From assembly GCF_020524355.2 (NCBI RefSeq), contig NZ_CP129019.1:1860001-1924000 (forward strand): DNA of 64,000 nucleotides, in the 5' to 3' direction. The translations under genes and the position numbers were made by a program. Below the pieces are notes generated by a model. The model was not told where the DNA came from and made no database searches. It saw only the letters and a program-made list of their open reading frames with translations. Origin of the DNA: Mesobacillus subterraneus. Lineage in GTDB: Bacteria; Bacillota; Bacilli; Bacillales; Cytobacillaceae. How positions within the stretch are numbered: position 1 is the stretch's first letter; the number at the start of each line of letters is the position of its first letter. Of the stretch, positions 45,858 through 55,209 are shown in pieces.

Positions 45858-46884
45858 ATGACTGAAAACAAACATCTAAACAATATAAAATATTCAGTGC
45901 TTGACTTGGCTCCGATTCTGAAAGGCGGTACCGCAACAGATGCGTTCAAAAATTCAATTGATCTTGCTCAACATGCTGAAAAATGGGGCTATAACCGCTA
46001 TTGGTTAGCTGAGCACCATAATATGCCGGGAATCGCAAGTTCCGCTACATCGATCGTCATCGGTCATGTTGCAGCCGGTACATCCTCAATTAGAGTAGGT
46101 TCAGGCGGCATTATGCTCCCTAACCATGCTCCACTAGTGATAGCAGAACAATTCGGTACACTTGAATCTCTCTTCCCGGGGCGAATTGACCTTGGTCTTG
46201 GTCGCGCTCCAGGGAACTGACCAGGTGACGGCCCATGCTTTGCGTCGCGAACGGCGCAGTGATGGTCAGGACTTCCCAGAGCAATTGGATGAACTTCGCG
46301 CATATTTCAATCCAGAGCTTGATTCTCAATATCGAAGTGTCAGGGCGATTCCCGGAGAAGGATTGAATATTCCGATCTGGTTATTAGGCTCAAGTGGCTA
46401 TAGTGCTCAGCTTGCAGGACAACTAGGTTTGCCGTTTTCATTTGCCAGCCATTTCTCACCTGAAAATACTTTGGGTGCACTAAAGCTCTACCGTAGGAGT
46501 TTCCAGCCTTCAGAAGTATTGCAAGCTCCATACGCCATGGTCGGCGTTAACGTGATCGCTGCCGAAACCGATGAAGAAGCAGAATTCCTGGCAACATCCA
46601 TGCAGCAGCAGTTCCTTAACTTGTTCAGGAATAATCCAAGTCCATTACTGCCACCTGTCAAGAATTTGGAAAACCAGCTGAGTGAGTATGAAAAAATGCT
46701 GCTGGGCAGCCGTATCGGATCATCAATCGTAGGTAGCCCTCATACCATAAAAACTAAGCTTCAGCAATTCCTTGATGAGACCCAGGCAGACGAAATGATT
46801 ATTAACGCACAAATATTTGACCATAAAGCTAGATTGAAATCATTTGAAATCGTTTCTGAAGTTTTTAAAGGATTGAAAAAGTAG
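45858..46884 (+). CDS. LLM-class (luciferase-like) flavin oxidoreductase, frameshifted
   Basis: About 341 residues of a luciferase-like monooxygenase family protein (alkanal monooxygenase-like; YwcH/YvbT type). The N-terminus has [22 protein letters not shown] and [23 protein letters not shown], and the C-terminus LRAYFNPEL. The frame breaks near 46211-46216: CCAGGGAACTGAC has one base too many; the corrected reading is [19 protein letters not shown]. Activity is probably FMN-dependent oxidation of an unknown substrate. AAAGGAAG precedes the ATG. A terminator follows. Confidence 0.82.
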
Positions 46885-46895
46885 TTGAGGATAGA

Positions 46896-46928
46896 AAGAG
46901 GAGAACTCAGTTGATTCTCCTCTTTTTC
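46896..46928 (+). terminator. Terminator after LLM oxidoreductase
   Basis: AAGAGGAGAA / TTCTCCTCTT stem, 9-base loop, then TTTC. Confidence 0.85.
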
Positions 46929-46955
46929 TATGTTTTTTAACCATGTATGTTCAGT

Positions 46956-47759
46956 TCAATTGAGTATTGCCCCGATTGCTCCGCTGAATTCGCCATTTTG
47001 CAGAAATGTTGGTTCCAGCCCTGACATTTTACAATAGTTATCAAGGCTTTCCTGCAATAACGTATTGCCTGCCAGCGTACTGCCAATAAAAATAACTTTC
47101 TTAGTTCCGTAAAGTGCAGCGGTTTGTACAGTTAGTAGCGTTATGGTCTCTGCAATCATATTTAAAATAGAGGCCATTTTGTCTGCTGTAGAGCTTGAAT
47201 GGATTGCTTCTGACTTTGCAAAGTTGCTTGCGGTTAGCTCGCCATGAATTGGTGATTCTTCCGGATGGTAAATATCCTTCACCAGCAGGTCTACGGCTCC
47301 TTTTGCACCAGAGGCAGACAAGCTAACCAGAGATAGGAAATCACTGGAATCAGCTAAAAGCTTGCCCATTCCCATAAATGTTCCGCCTCCTATTCCGCTG
47401 CCCAAAACCCTGTCATATTTTTCTCCTTCAATCCTAAACCAGGAAGTGCCGGTACCTATATTGATGAGCAAGGATCTTTCAACACTTGGCAATCCTTCCT
47501 TCATCATCAAATAATTTGCACCTAAACATGCTGCGGTAAATTCATCAACAATTGCTGCCTCTGGGTAATAGCCTGCCTTAATATTTCCTGCTCTCCCGCC
47601 AGTCAGAAACACTTTTTTATTTGAGGAGATTAATGTCAGCCATCCTAATGCATCTTCCATTTCTCCCATGAGATATTTCCGGAAATGCAATTTTCCATTT
47701 TCTTCATAAACTATTTTAATTAGTGATCCTCCAGCGTCTATGCCGATCCTATTATTCAT
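46956..47759 (-). CDS. coaW: Type II pantothenate kinase (CoaW)
   Basis: A 267-residue ASKHA-fold kinase that phosphorylates pantothenate, the first step of CoA synthesis. Its N-terminus RIGIDAGGSLIKIVY is the P-loop-like phosphate motif; INIGTGTSW and LGSGIGGGTFMGMG follow. Type II enzymes (Staphylococcus, Bacillus cereus group) are not feedback-inhibited by CoA. The start at 47759 has AAAGGGG 8 bases upstream; the frame extends 9 codons further. It adjoins an acyl-CoA-consuming gene block, which could be relevant or incidental. Confidence 0.88.
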   Translation of the reverse strand: MNNRIGIDAGGSLIKIVYEENGKLHFRKYLMGEMEDALGWLTLISSNKKVFLTGGRAGNIKAGYYPEAAIVDEFTAACLGANYLMMKEGLPSVERSLLINIGTGTSWFRIEGEKYDRVLGSGIGGGTFMGMGKLLADSSDFLSLVSLSASGAKGAVDLLVKDIYHPEESPIHGELTASNFAKSEAIHSSSTADKMASILNMIAETITLLTVQTAALYGTKKVIFIGSTLAGNTLLQESLDNYCKMSGLEPTFLQNGEFSGAIGAILN

Positions 47760-47833
47760 GAGGTATCCCCTTTCATGAAATATCATTCAAATAGCAATGT
47801 ACTACGTATTGTAAATCCTCCGAAAACTTTAAA

Positions 47834-47877
47834 GCAAAGAAAAAGCGGCATTAAAAAAAACTGCCGCTTTTCTTTGC
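47834..47877 (-). terminator. Terminator before coaW (for the LIV operon end)
   Basis: GCAAAGAAAAAGCGGCA / TGCCGCTTTTCTTTGC with an A-rich loop. Confidence 0.75.
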
Positions 47878-47994
47878 AAGTATTCTATATTATCAAGAAA
47901 CAAAGACTGACTGACCAGTAAATAGGCAGGATGAAAATGCAACAGAAATAAACAGGCTTAAAACATGAATCAATAGCTTTTAAGCGTACTTCTT

Positions 47995-48312
47995 TTAATC
48001 TGCCTTGATTGGCACGACTTTTCCATCTTCAATTGCTGCTACTATAAGCTCGCTCTCAAATCCGCCATTCGGGTCAATCTTTGGTATGATATAGACTTGT
48101 TTTTCTTCTGGCAGGTTATCCAGTCCATCCTGCATGTGCGCCATGATTTTTTCAGGGTCATCTACAGAACCTGCTGCTTTGATCGCTTCGGCAAAAGCAT
48201 ACATACCGATATAATTCAAGCCAGCTTCAGAGCCAGGGTCCTCGTTATAGGGGTAGTACCAGCGAAGCTGTCACCACCCGCATTAAGGGAGACATCAATA
48301 TTTAGTAGGCTT
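47995..48312 (-). pseudogene. 5'-truncated branched-chain-amino-acid-type substrate-binding protein (LivJ-like) remnant
   Basis: The last ~105 residues of a periplasmic-binding-protein-type LIV receptor: NAGGDSFA, then WYYPYNEDPGSEAGLNYIGMY, AEAIKAAGSVDDPEKI, GLDNLPEEKQVY and a normal C-terminus GKVVPIKAD. A full protein would be about 400 residues, so the first three quarters are missing. One base (T) is also lacking near 48250, between GDSFA and WYYP. Homology stops close to the hairpin at 48338-48380. It should follow livF at 51808, but 3.4 kb of foreign-looking DNA lies between. It is unlikely to be functional as shown. Confidence 0.7.
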
Positions 48313-48337
48313 ACTACTTCTAAGGAAATTGCAATCG

Positions 48338-48380
48338 AAAAACCCAATTTCTCTGTATAATTAAAGAAATTGGGTTCTTT
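48338..48380. terminator. Bidirectional hairpin at the insertion edge
   Basis: AACCCAATTTCT / AGAAATTGGGTT, a perfect 12-bp stem, with T-rich sides on both strands. Confidence 0.75.
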
Positions 48381-48454
48381 TCATACTTAAACCGTCCGAT
48401 GTATGTTGAATAGTGAATATATAATGTGATATTTTATTCTGAACCAGAACTTTG

Positions 48455-49278
48455 TTATGCTTCTTCTAGTCGGTTACTTAATTTTTTGAAATTTTGTACT
48501 ACCTCTGGTATTGATAATTTTTTTGCTAACAAACATCCCTTCTCGATTGATTTTGAAGCTTCTTCAAATAAATTTGCTTTTATTTGAGCGTCGGCCAGAC
48601 AAAACCAGTAGAACCAGGCATTCATCTTAGAAATTTTATCGGTATAAAACTTTTCAATTACAGGATAGTATTTAGAATATAATTGTTTATCATAAGCTAA
48701 TTTCTTACCATCCCATTTTAACACATCCACTAAATAACTATCAGCTATATACCACCGCCAAACGGCCAAACCTACTTGTTGATTACCCATTAAAAGATCA
48801 AGTTTATGATAAGGGACATTTGCAATTTCTTGGAGAGTTTGATCATTCCATTGGAAAATTTCAAGTTCATTTCCTAATGCTGCACCAATTGAAACACCAA
48901 ATAGATATTCTTTTATACCTTCACCTGTAATATCAGCCAATCCTGAAAAATCCAATTCTACCCCCTGCTTTATTGTTTCCCATACTTTTTCCCATTTGTT
49001 GTTAACTTTTGTTAGTACCATTACTCCATACTGAGAGGCGGCGGGCTGTTCTTTAGCTTTAATTTCAAAAGTAATAATCATTTCTTTCTGTCCGTCTTGG
49101 TCAAAATCATAAAGTTGTATTGATGTAGTAGAGATAGGTTTTTTAGGACTTACAAGTATAGAGTTTGATGGAATAAACTGTTTAACAATTTCGTTTGATT
49201 ATCATTATTAGCCTGAACATATATTGAAGAAAGATGTAAAACCATTATAGTCAATAAGAAAATTAGAGCCTTTTTCAT
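48455..49278 (-). CDS. Secreted protein with a calcium-loop-like motif, frameshifted
   Basis: ATG 49278 (AAGGAG, 9 bases upstream) begins a signal peptide MKKALIFLLTIMVLHLSSIYVQA. Near 49195-49200 one A is missing from CAAACGAA; after correction the frame runs on as NEIVKQFIPSNS ... YDFDQDGQKEMIITFEIKA, with a DxDxDG-like loop and a second, DITGEGIKEYLFG. About 275 residues in all. The motifs recall FG-GAP/VCBS proteins like the one at 22840. The C-terminal half is helical. Function unknown. It lies in the AT-rich insertion. Confidence 0.6.
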
Positions 49279-49391
49279 TCTGGTTATCTCCTTTAACAAA
49301 TGTTAAAGGTTATTATGTCCAACTTCACTATTTATACTATGAACTTATTGTTTCAATCTTTGAGTTGCAATTCATCATTAACGATTTATGT

Positions 49392-50019
49392 TCATCTTAT
49401 GTCTAGTGAGTAATTTACAATTATTCCTTCAAAGCGCCATAATTCTTTAGCCTTTTTCCTTTTCACATCATAGTAAACAAGTACAGATCCCTTAGGAACC
49501 TCCAAAGTATTATAATTACTGCTACTATATAAATTATGTAAAAAGAAGAAACTTTCACTTTTTTTCATCGTATTCAACTGCTCTTATTTTCAAGTAGTCG
49601 TTTGATCCGGTAAAAACTGGTTTTATTTTTTGTGTATCTACATCAACTTCCATAACGTGGGATATAGGATTTTCAAGGCCTTCATCAAAACTAAATAAAA
49701 TGTTATTTTCATCATTTGCAAAGGATACTCCACTTATGAATTTTTCAATTACCGTAATATGTTTTTTTTGATTTTTATTAATATCATAGATGTCAAAACT
49801 ATATTTAGGAGGAAGTAATTGGGAGTTATTTTTATTGGTTTCTTCAAGTTTTTGTAGATCTTCCGTTCTAGAGAAGGATACTAAAACTAATTTATTATTA
49901 TGTGGATTATAATCAAAGTCCAAAATACTTTTATCCTTTTCGGCTTCATCCCATATTTTCAATTCACCCGAGTCTATTTTATATGTAGCTATATGGAAGT
50001 TACGATATTCACTATTCAA
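49392..50019 (-). pseudogene. Beta-propeller-like protein, 5'-truncated fragment with frameshift
   Basis: About 209 residues in two frames joined at an A7 run (49554-49562): six A would give EYDEKSESFFFLHNLYSSSN. Blocks of strand-turn-strand (YDINKNQKKHITVIEKFISGVSFAND, VMEVDVDTQKIKPVFTG) suggest a WD40/TolB-type propeller. The 5' end has a stop only 9 bases before the TTG at 50019 and no ribosome site, so the gene has lost its start and signal. It is probably non-functional. Confidence 0.55.
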
Positions 50020-50085
50020 ACATATAAATTACAATTACTTAATTTTACCAATGTCTTTTTGAAGATAACTATAATCAATGTCAAT

Positions 50086-51165
50086 TTAATTTGGTTGTAC
50101 CTTTATTACATAGTCAAAATAAGAAGTCCATTTAATCCAGTAATCTACAGGAGTGCTGCTCCATGTATCATGTAAGATTACTTGGCGATACCAAGTAAAA
50201 TCGCTAGTATTGTAATATTCTTCATAGCCAACGCCAGTCATTGCATGATCACCCCAAACTGGATGATTGGCAGTTGTAACCCAATCAGGTCTACCTGCAT
50301 TAATTTCGTTCATATGAGTACTAAAAGAACCCGAATAAGTAGTTACTGTTACTCCGTATCCCCTTGCTCCCCAAAAATTTATCATTCCAGTTCTCATGTT
50401 AGAAACAGAGGTTCCCCCGGTACTACGATTTGTGTTCATACTTGTAGCTAATTGGTCAATCAAACTGTGAGTAGTTTGAGATGTACCAACAAGGTTGGGA
50501 TATCCTCGGCTATCCCAATATTTTACGATATTTGCTCCTGAAGTTGGCGCACAACCGATATCCCATGTGTAATCCGGTACACCAGAAATAAGCTTATATT
50601 TGTAGTTAGTGACTGCTTGTGTACCAATTTGCTCGGGTTCTACAGTTAAGGTAGCATCTGCATATTTTTCAATATTTTCATAGCTTAATGGTGCATTTGA
50701 TTTTAGTTTTGATTTTTTTTCAACTTTTTTTTCACTTAAACTCATAGCATACTCGTTATCAACTTTGCTAAAGTGCAGTACGGGTCCAACATAAATGCTG
50801 TCACTTTCTTTTACATTAACATAGGGATTAGAACCTTCCCTAGTTGACTCTAAAACACCAGGAATCTCAGGAATAGCACTAATAATAATATAGCCTTGAT
50901 CTTTACCTTGATTTTTTACTTGAAATAAATAAGAGGTTAGATTTCCATCAAAGTCATATAGTTTTTTACCTTTTTCTAAACTTGCATTTTTCCACCCGTC
51001 AAAAGAATTTTGAGAAACAGTTATTAAGTAGTCCTTTGCAAAATTTTCGGCATTTTTTAAAGTGACATTATCAACTTTACTAGATGCGCTTGAAATAATA
51101 CCATTTGACATTATAATGCTGAACAATAAAAGCAACGTACCTAAAAATACAAATAAACGTTTCAC
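50086..51165 (-). CDS. Secreted papain-like/C39-like cysteine protease
   Basis: A 359-residue pre-pro-protein. The signal peptide (MKRLFVFLGTLLLLFSIIMS) precedes a propeptide of about 155 residues. The catalytic domain has GCAPTSGANIVKYW with the nucleophile cysteine near 205, the histidine in WGDHAMTGVGYE, and an acid in ILHDTW. This is the fold seen in C39-like and streptopain-type enzymes. GTG 51165 is preferred: AAGGAG lies 8 bases upstream, whereas the GTG at 51174 overlaps it. It may act on a peptide or host protein; no partner ABC transporter is seen, so export by Sec is likely. Confidence 0.75.
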   Translation of the reverse strand: MKRLFVFLGTLLLLFSIIMSNGIISSASSKVDNVTLKNAENFAKDYLITVSQNSFDGWKNASLEKGKKLYDFDGNLTSYLFQVKNQGKDQGYIIISAIPEIPGVLESTREGSNPYVNVKESDSIYVGPVLHFSKVDNEYAMSLSEKKVEKKSKLKSNAPLSYENIEKYADATLTVEPEQIGTQAVTNYKYKLISGVPDYTWDIGCAPTSGANIVKYWDSRGYPNLVGTSQTTHSLIDQLATSMNTNRSTGGTSVSNMRTGMINFWGARGYGVTVTTYSGSFSTHMNEINAGRPDWVTTANHPVWGDHAMTGVGYEEYYNTSDFTWYRQVILHDTWSSTPVDYWIKWTSYFDYVIKVQPN

Positions 51166-51315
51166 ACACGACACTCCTTATAAATTATTTTGCAGCATTT
51201 ATATATTACGATATGAATTGAATAATTTCCTTTTTCTTCAAAATAATATTTTGATTATTTTTAATTTTCGGTTTTATAGAATATAATTAATATGGACTAG
51301 GAGGAGGGATTAGTG

Positions 51316-51696
51316 TTGAAAGTATTTTCATTTTTACTAATAGCTATCGTATTATCGGTTATTACAGCTTGTGGATTCACTATAAATGAAACAAAGTGGA
51401 ATAGTTTTAATAATTTTATTACTAAAGGAGAAAAGAATATTATTGAACTTAGGGATGGTAAAACTGGAAAGACTGTTGAAATAGTCGAAGAAGAAGAGGT
51501 GAAAGAGTTTCTATTATTATTTGAAAAAATAAATTTATTAAAAGTCTCAGATGAAGAAATTAAAGGATACCAGTATCTTGCTAACATTGGATCTGACCAA
51601 ATTCTTTTTTTTAATAAAATGATAAAGATAAATGATCAATATTATGAAACAGATAAAGAAGTTCCGATAGAAAAAATAAAAAAATATTTCGAATAG
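51316..51696 (+). CDS. Small lipoprotein
   Basis: A 126-residue lipoprotein with a signal and lipobox V-I-T-A-C at about residues 14-18; the mature part is acidic, with ELRDGKTGKTVEIVEEEEVKEF. No family is recognised. TTG 51316 is 7 bases from GAGGAGGG; the GTG at 51313 is only 4 away, so the start is uncertain by one codon. It points out from the protease, so the two share the 51166-51315 promoter stretch. It ends at a hairpin. Confidence 0.65.
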   Translation: MKVFSFLLIAIVLSVITACGFTINETKWNSFNNFITKGEKNIIELRDGKTGKTVEIVEEEEVKEFLLLFEKINLLKVSDEEIKGYQYLANIGSDQILFFNKMIKINDQYYETDKEVPIEKIKKYFE

Positions 51697-51720
51697 TTTT
51701 AGGACTAGAATGTAGGTATA

Positions 51721-51756
51721 AGCCAATCTCTTTTTACAATGAGGGTTGGCTATTTA
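51721..51756 (+). terminator. Hairpin terminator after lipoprotein gene
   Basis: AGCCAA.CTC / GAG.GTTGGCT stem, imperfect, then TATTTACTTTT. Confidence 0.55.
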
Positions 51757-51807
51757 CTTTTGATATCCTTAACGTTGTAAATCCGCATTTTCCTGACGGT
51801 ACCCCTT

Positions 51808-52522
51808 TTAGGCACCTATATAAGCTTTCTTAATCTCATCATTTGCGAACAGTTCCTCTGACGTACCTTCCAGCACAACAGACCCGTTTTCAAATACATA
51901 GCCTTTATCAGCTATTTTCAAGGCAGCATTGGCATTTTGTTCCGCCAGGAGGATTGTGGTACCCTCGCGATTGATCGTTTTGATCACATCAAACATTTGC
52001 TCCACAATCAATGGAGCAAGTCCGATCGAAGATTCATCGAGAAGCATCAGCTTCGGTTTAGCCATAAGTGCCCTTCCAATGGCAAGCATTTGCTGCTGGC
52101 CTCCACTCAGTGAACCAGCCATATCATCCTGCTTCTCTTCTAAAATAGGGAAAAGTTCATATACATGCTTCATGTAGTCCTTGATCCCTTTCTTGTGCTT
52201 TCTATGGACATAGGCCCCCAATTTTTATTTTCAAATTCTCCTCTACGGTCATTGAAGTGAACAGTTTTCGCCCTTCTGCGCACTGGACAATGCCTGATTG
52301 GACAATTTTATCTGGAGAGCGTTTAGTAAGGGATTCACCCTCAAATTGGATACTTCCAGATGACGACTTATTCAGCCCGCTTATCGTCTTGAATATTGTG
52401 CTTTTACCTGCCCCATTCGCCCCTAGCAAAACAACGATTTGACCCGGAGAGACTTCCAGGGTTGCATTATGGACAGCAGTGAAGCTTCCATATTTTACTG
52501 ATACGTCCTTCAGTTTAAGCAC
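51808..52522 (-). CDS. livF: LIV-type ABC transporter ATPase LivF, frameshifted
   Basis: About 238 residues. The Walker A motif is LLGANGAGKSTIF (about 32-44), the signature SLSGGQQQMLAIGRAL, and Walker B LMLLDESSIGLAP. The frame breaks at 52214-52218, a run of five G on the coding strand where four are needed: NLKIKIGAYVHRKHKK. It energises the branched-chain (or other carboxylate) uptake system encoded just upstream. GTG start with AGGAG upstream; it overlaps the livG end by 8 bases. Confidence 0.85.
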
Positions 52523-53278
52523 TTGCGCTCACTCCTAGGTAAGCTTTGATTACAGAAGGGTTATTCCTGATCTCTTCTGCAGTACCCTCCGCAATTTTCT
52601 CACCGTAGTTTAGGACCATGATTTTATCAGCAAGCTTCATGATCATTTGCATTTTGTGCTCTATCAGACAAACAGTAATTCCTCTTTCGGTCATTTTCTT
52701 CATTAACTCAGCCAAGCCCTCTGTTTCGTCAGGATTGACACCGGCAGCAGGCTCATCCAGAAAACGATTTCTGGTTCCGTCGCCAGAGCCAGCGCAAAGG
52801 CAGTCCGCTTTTTCTCTTCCTGTGTCAGGCTGCCAACTAATTTCCCCGATACCTTCTCCAGCCCGGTAAATTTGATGACTTCGAATGATTTCTCACGGCA
52901 TTTTTCTTCTTCACTTTTCAGCCTCTTTGTTCTTAAGACAGCATCAAGCAAATTTGATTTTGTCCTTAATCTATGACCAACGAACACATTGTCAAGCACA
53001 GTTGACTGCTCAAATAGATTGGTAGTTTGAAAGGTGCGTGCGATTCCCATTTCAGCAATTTTATTAGGAGGCATTCGGGTGATATCCTGTCCTTTCAATA
53101 TGATGCTGCCTGAGCTCGGAGGGTGGAAACCGCTGATTAAATTGAAAAACGTTGACTTTCCTGCACCATTAGGTCCGATGATCGCATTGATTTTTCCTTT
53201 TTCAATTGAAAAATTGACATTATTGACTGCTGTCAAACCGCCAAATTTCTTCGTTAAATTCTTTGTTTCAAGAAACAT
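52515..53278 (-). CDS. livG: LIV-type ABC transporter ATPase LivG, frameshifted
   Basis: About 254 residues. Walker A is IIGPNGAGKSTFF (about 34-46), followed by the LivG pattern GIARTFQTTNLF; the signature is degenerate, GSLTQEEKKRTAFALALAT instead of LSxGQxxR. One C is missing near 52758-52761: GTTTTCTGG should be GTTTTCCTGG, to give EIVFLDEPAAGVNPDE (Walker B). The C-terminus is LIEHKMQMIMKLADKI. It is the second ATPase of the LIV transporter. AGGAGGGG precedes the ATG. Confidence 0.85.
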
Positions 53279-53280
53279 CT

Positions 53281-54301
53281 TTACCCCTCCTTTACCTGAT
53301 TTTCTGTGGAAATTGTCCTTTGTGAAAATCGTTCGTCCAGTTGGTTATGTGTCATTTTTTTCTCCCTCCGCTTTACATTCCACGCGGCAATCGAACCGGC
53401 GATTCCCCTAGGGTAAAAGATCACTAGCAGTGTAAGTACAGGTCCGAAAATAAGCATGCGGTAATCCTGGAGAAATTGCAGCTGCTGTGATATCCAAACA
53501 ACCAAGATAGTACCGACGATTGGCCCTGAAAGCGTGCCGATTCCGCCAATCAACAGGTAGGTAAGCAAATCAAACGTGATGATGATGTTCCCGATATCTG
53601 GTCCAATAAAGCGGATGAAAGAGGCGTAAAGAGCTCCTGATAATCCGGCAAAAAAAGTCGAGAGCACGAAGACTTCCAGTTTATTTTTCATTGTTGATAT
53701 ACCGATTGTTTGTGCCAGGTCTTCACTATTGCGAATAGCAATGTAAGTCCTTCCTGTCAGGGAATGCACGATACGATAGACAATCAGGATTACACCAAGC
53801 AGGATGACGAGGACGAGATAATATTTTGATAACGGGGTTTCAAAGGAAATCGGTCCGATATTTGCCGGAGCTGGAATTCCGATCAGACCTCGTACGCCCT
53901 CTGTTAAGCTATCCCATTTATCAATGACAAGATAAAGGATATACCCTACGCAAAGCGTATAAATGGCGAAGAAGTGCTCTTTTGTCCTTAGAGCAATAAG
54001 GCCAATCAAAAGTCCAAGAATACTGGTGATAATCAGGGCGAGAACAAAAGCCAGCCAGAAATTCATCTGTGCTTTTCAAAATCCCTAAGGAATAGGCACC
54101 AACCGCAAAGAATCCAGCATGCGCCAATGATAAATATCCCGTATAGCCGGCCAATAGATTTAGTCCGTAAACACCGATCATCCAGATGAAAGAAAGGGTC
54201 ATAATATGGATGAAATAATCATTTTGCGTCACAAATGGAAAAACGATGGCAACCAGCAGAAGCGTGAGAATGGTATTCCTTTTATTGAAGATTTTTGCCA
54301 T
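53281..54301 (-). CDS. livM: LIV-type ABC transporter permease LivM, frameshifted
   Basis: About 339 residues with multiple membrane segments and the LivM marks YGLNLLAGYTGYLSLAHAGFF and LTYLLIGGIGTLSGPIVG. The frame breaks at 54073-54076: AAAA on the coding strand should be AAA, giving GILKAQMNFWLAFVLALI. It forms the channel with LivH. The ATG overlaps the livH stop (TAATG). The C-terminus runs 3 bases from livG. Confidence 0.85.
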
Positions 54302-55164
54302 TAGTGTCCCCCCTTTGCAAAGAGACCTGTTGGCTTTACTGAGAGAATGACCACCAGAAAAATGAACGCAATGATATCTTTATAGTCGTTAGAAATATAC
54401 GTTGCACCCAGGCTCTCGCTGAATCCCAAAATGTAGCCGCCTATAATGGCTCCTGGAATGCTGCCCATCCCACCAAGAATGATGATGACAAATGCTTTTA
54501 AGATGACAAGCTGCCCCATGCCAGGAAAGACCAGATTGATCGGAGCAGCCAGAGAGCTGGCAATTGCAGCAAGCCCTCCGGAAATCAGGAACGTCAGCAT
54601 CGCAACCCTGTTCGTATTGATTCCAACAAGGTTCGCACCATCACGGTCCTGGGACATTGCGATGATTGATGCCCCTGTATAAGTCTTTTTCAGGAAAAGG
54701 TAAAGCAGAACCATGACGGCAATCGCCGCAATGATGATTAGTAATCTTTGCATCGTAAAGGTCAATCCGAATAACTGGATCACTTGACCATATGGTGTAG
54801 GCATTGTTTGATAGTCGGCTCCCCAAACAAATTGGGCAAAAGCTTCCAGGAACAACAGAATTCCAATGGCTGCAATTTTGTCATGTATTGGCGGTGCGTG
54901 TCTTAATGGGTAAAAAACTAATCGTTCCATCAGCACGCCGATCAGCCCGACAACAAAGACTGAAACAAGGATAGCCAGCCAATAATGAAACCCGTACTGG
55001 ACCATCATCATCAAAGTGATATAGCCGCCCATCATATACAAGGCACCGTGGGCGAAATTCGGGATATGAAGGATACCGTAAACTAGAGTTAGCCCAAGGG
55101 CCACTAGTGCATAAACACTTCCAATGGTAAGGCCATTGAACAGTTGCTGAACCAAAATCTCCAT
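54301..55164 (-). CDS. livH: LIV-type ABC transporter permease LivH
   Basis: A 287-residue intact membrane protein with the LivH pattern: LFNGLTIGSVYALVALGLTLVYGILHIPNFAHGAL (about 8-42), GLAAIASSLAAPINLVFPGMG and VIIILGGMGSIPGAIIGG. It pairs with LivM to carry a branched-chain amino acid or a related carboxylate. AAGGAGG lies 7 bases before the ATG. It follows the ligase gene by about 45 bases on the same strand, so transporter and catabolic genes are probably expressed together. Confidence 0.9.
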   Translation of the reverse strand: MEILVQQLFNGLTIGSVYALVALGLTLVYGILHIPNFAHGALYMMGGYITLMMMVQYGFHYWLAILVSVFVVGLIGVLMERLVFYPLRHAPPIHDKIAAIGILLFLEAFAQFVWGADYQTMPTPYGQVIQLFGLTFTMQRLLIIIAAIAVMVLLYLFLKKTYTGASIIAMSQDRDGANLVGINTNRVAMLTFLISGGLAAIASSLAAPINLVFPGMGQLVILKAFVIIILGGMGSIPGAIIGGYILGFSESLGATYISNDYKDIIAFIFLVVILSVKPTGLFAKGGH

Positions 55165-55209
55165 CAAAATCCTCCTTATAGTTTGATTGCTGTATTCGAC
55201 GGAGTACGA

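Larger units (their letters stand above)
48320..51790. other. AT-rich insertion splitting the LIV operon
   Basis: About 3.4 kb, visibly AT-richer than its flanks, lies between livF (ends 51808) and the remnant of its binding-protein gene (47995-48312). It carries a frameshifted secreted protein, a beta-propeller fragment, a cysteine protease and a lipoprotein, and no transposase, integrase or clear flanking repeats. Confidence 0.5.

Noticed and set aside
48320..51790. Insertion sequence or prophage
   Set aside because: No transposase, integrase or phage gene, and no terminal inverted repeats were seen, so it is listed only as an AT-rich insertion.
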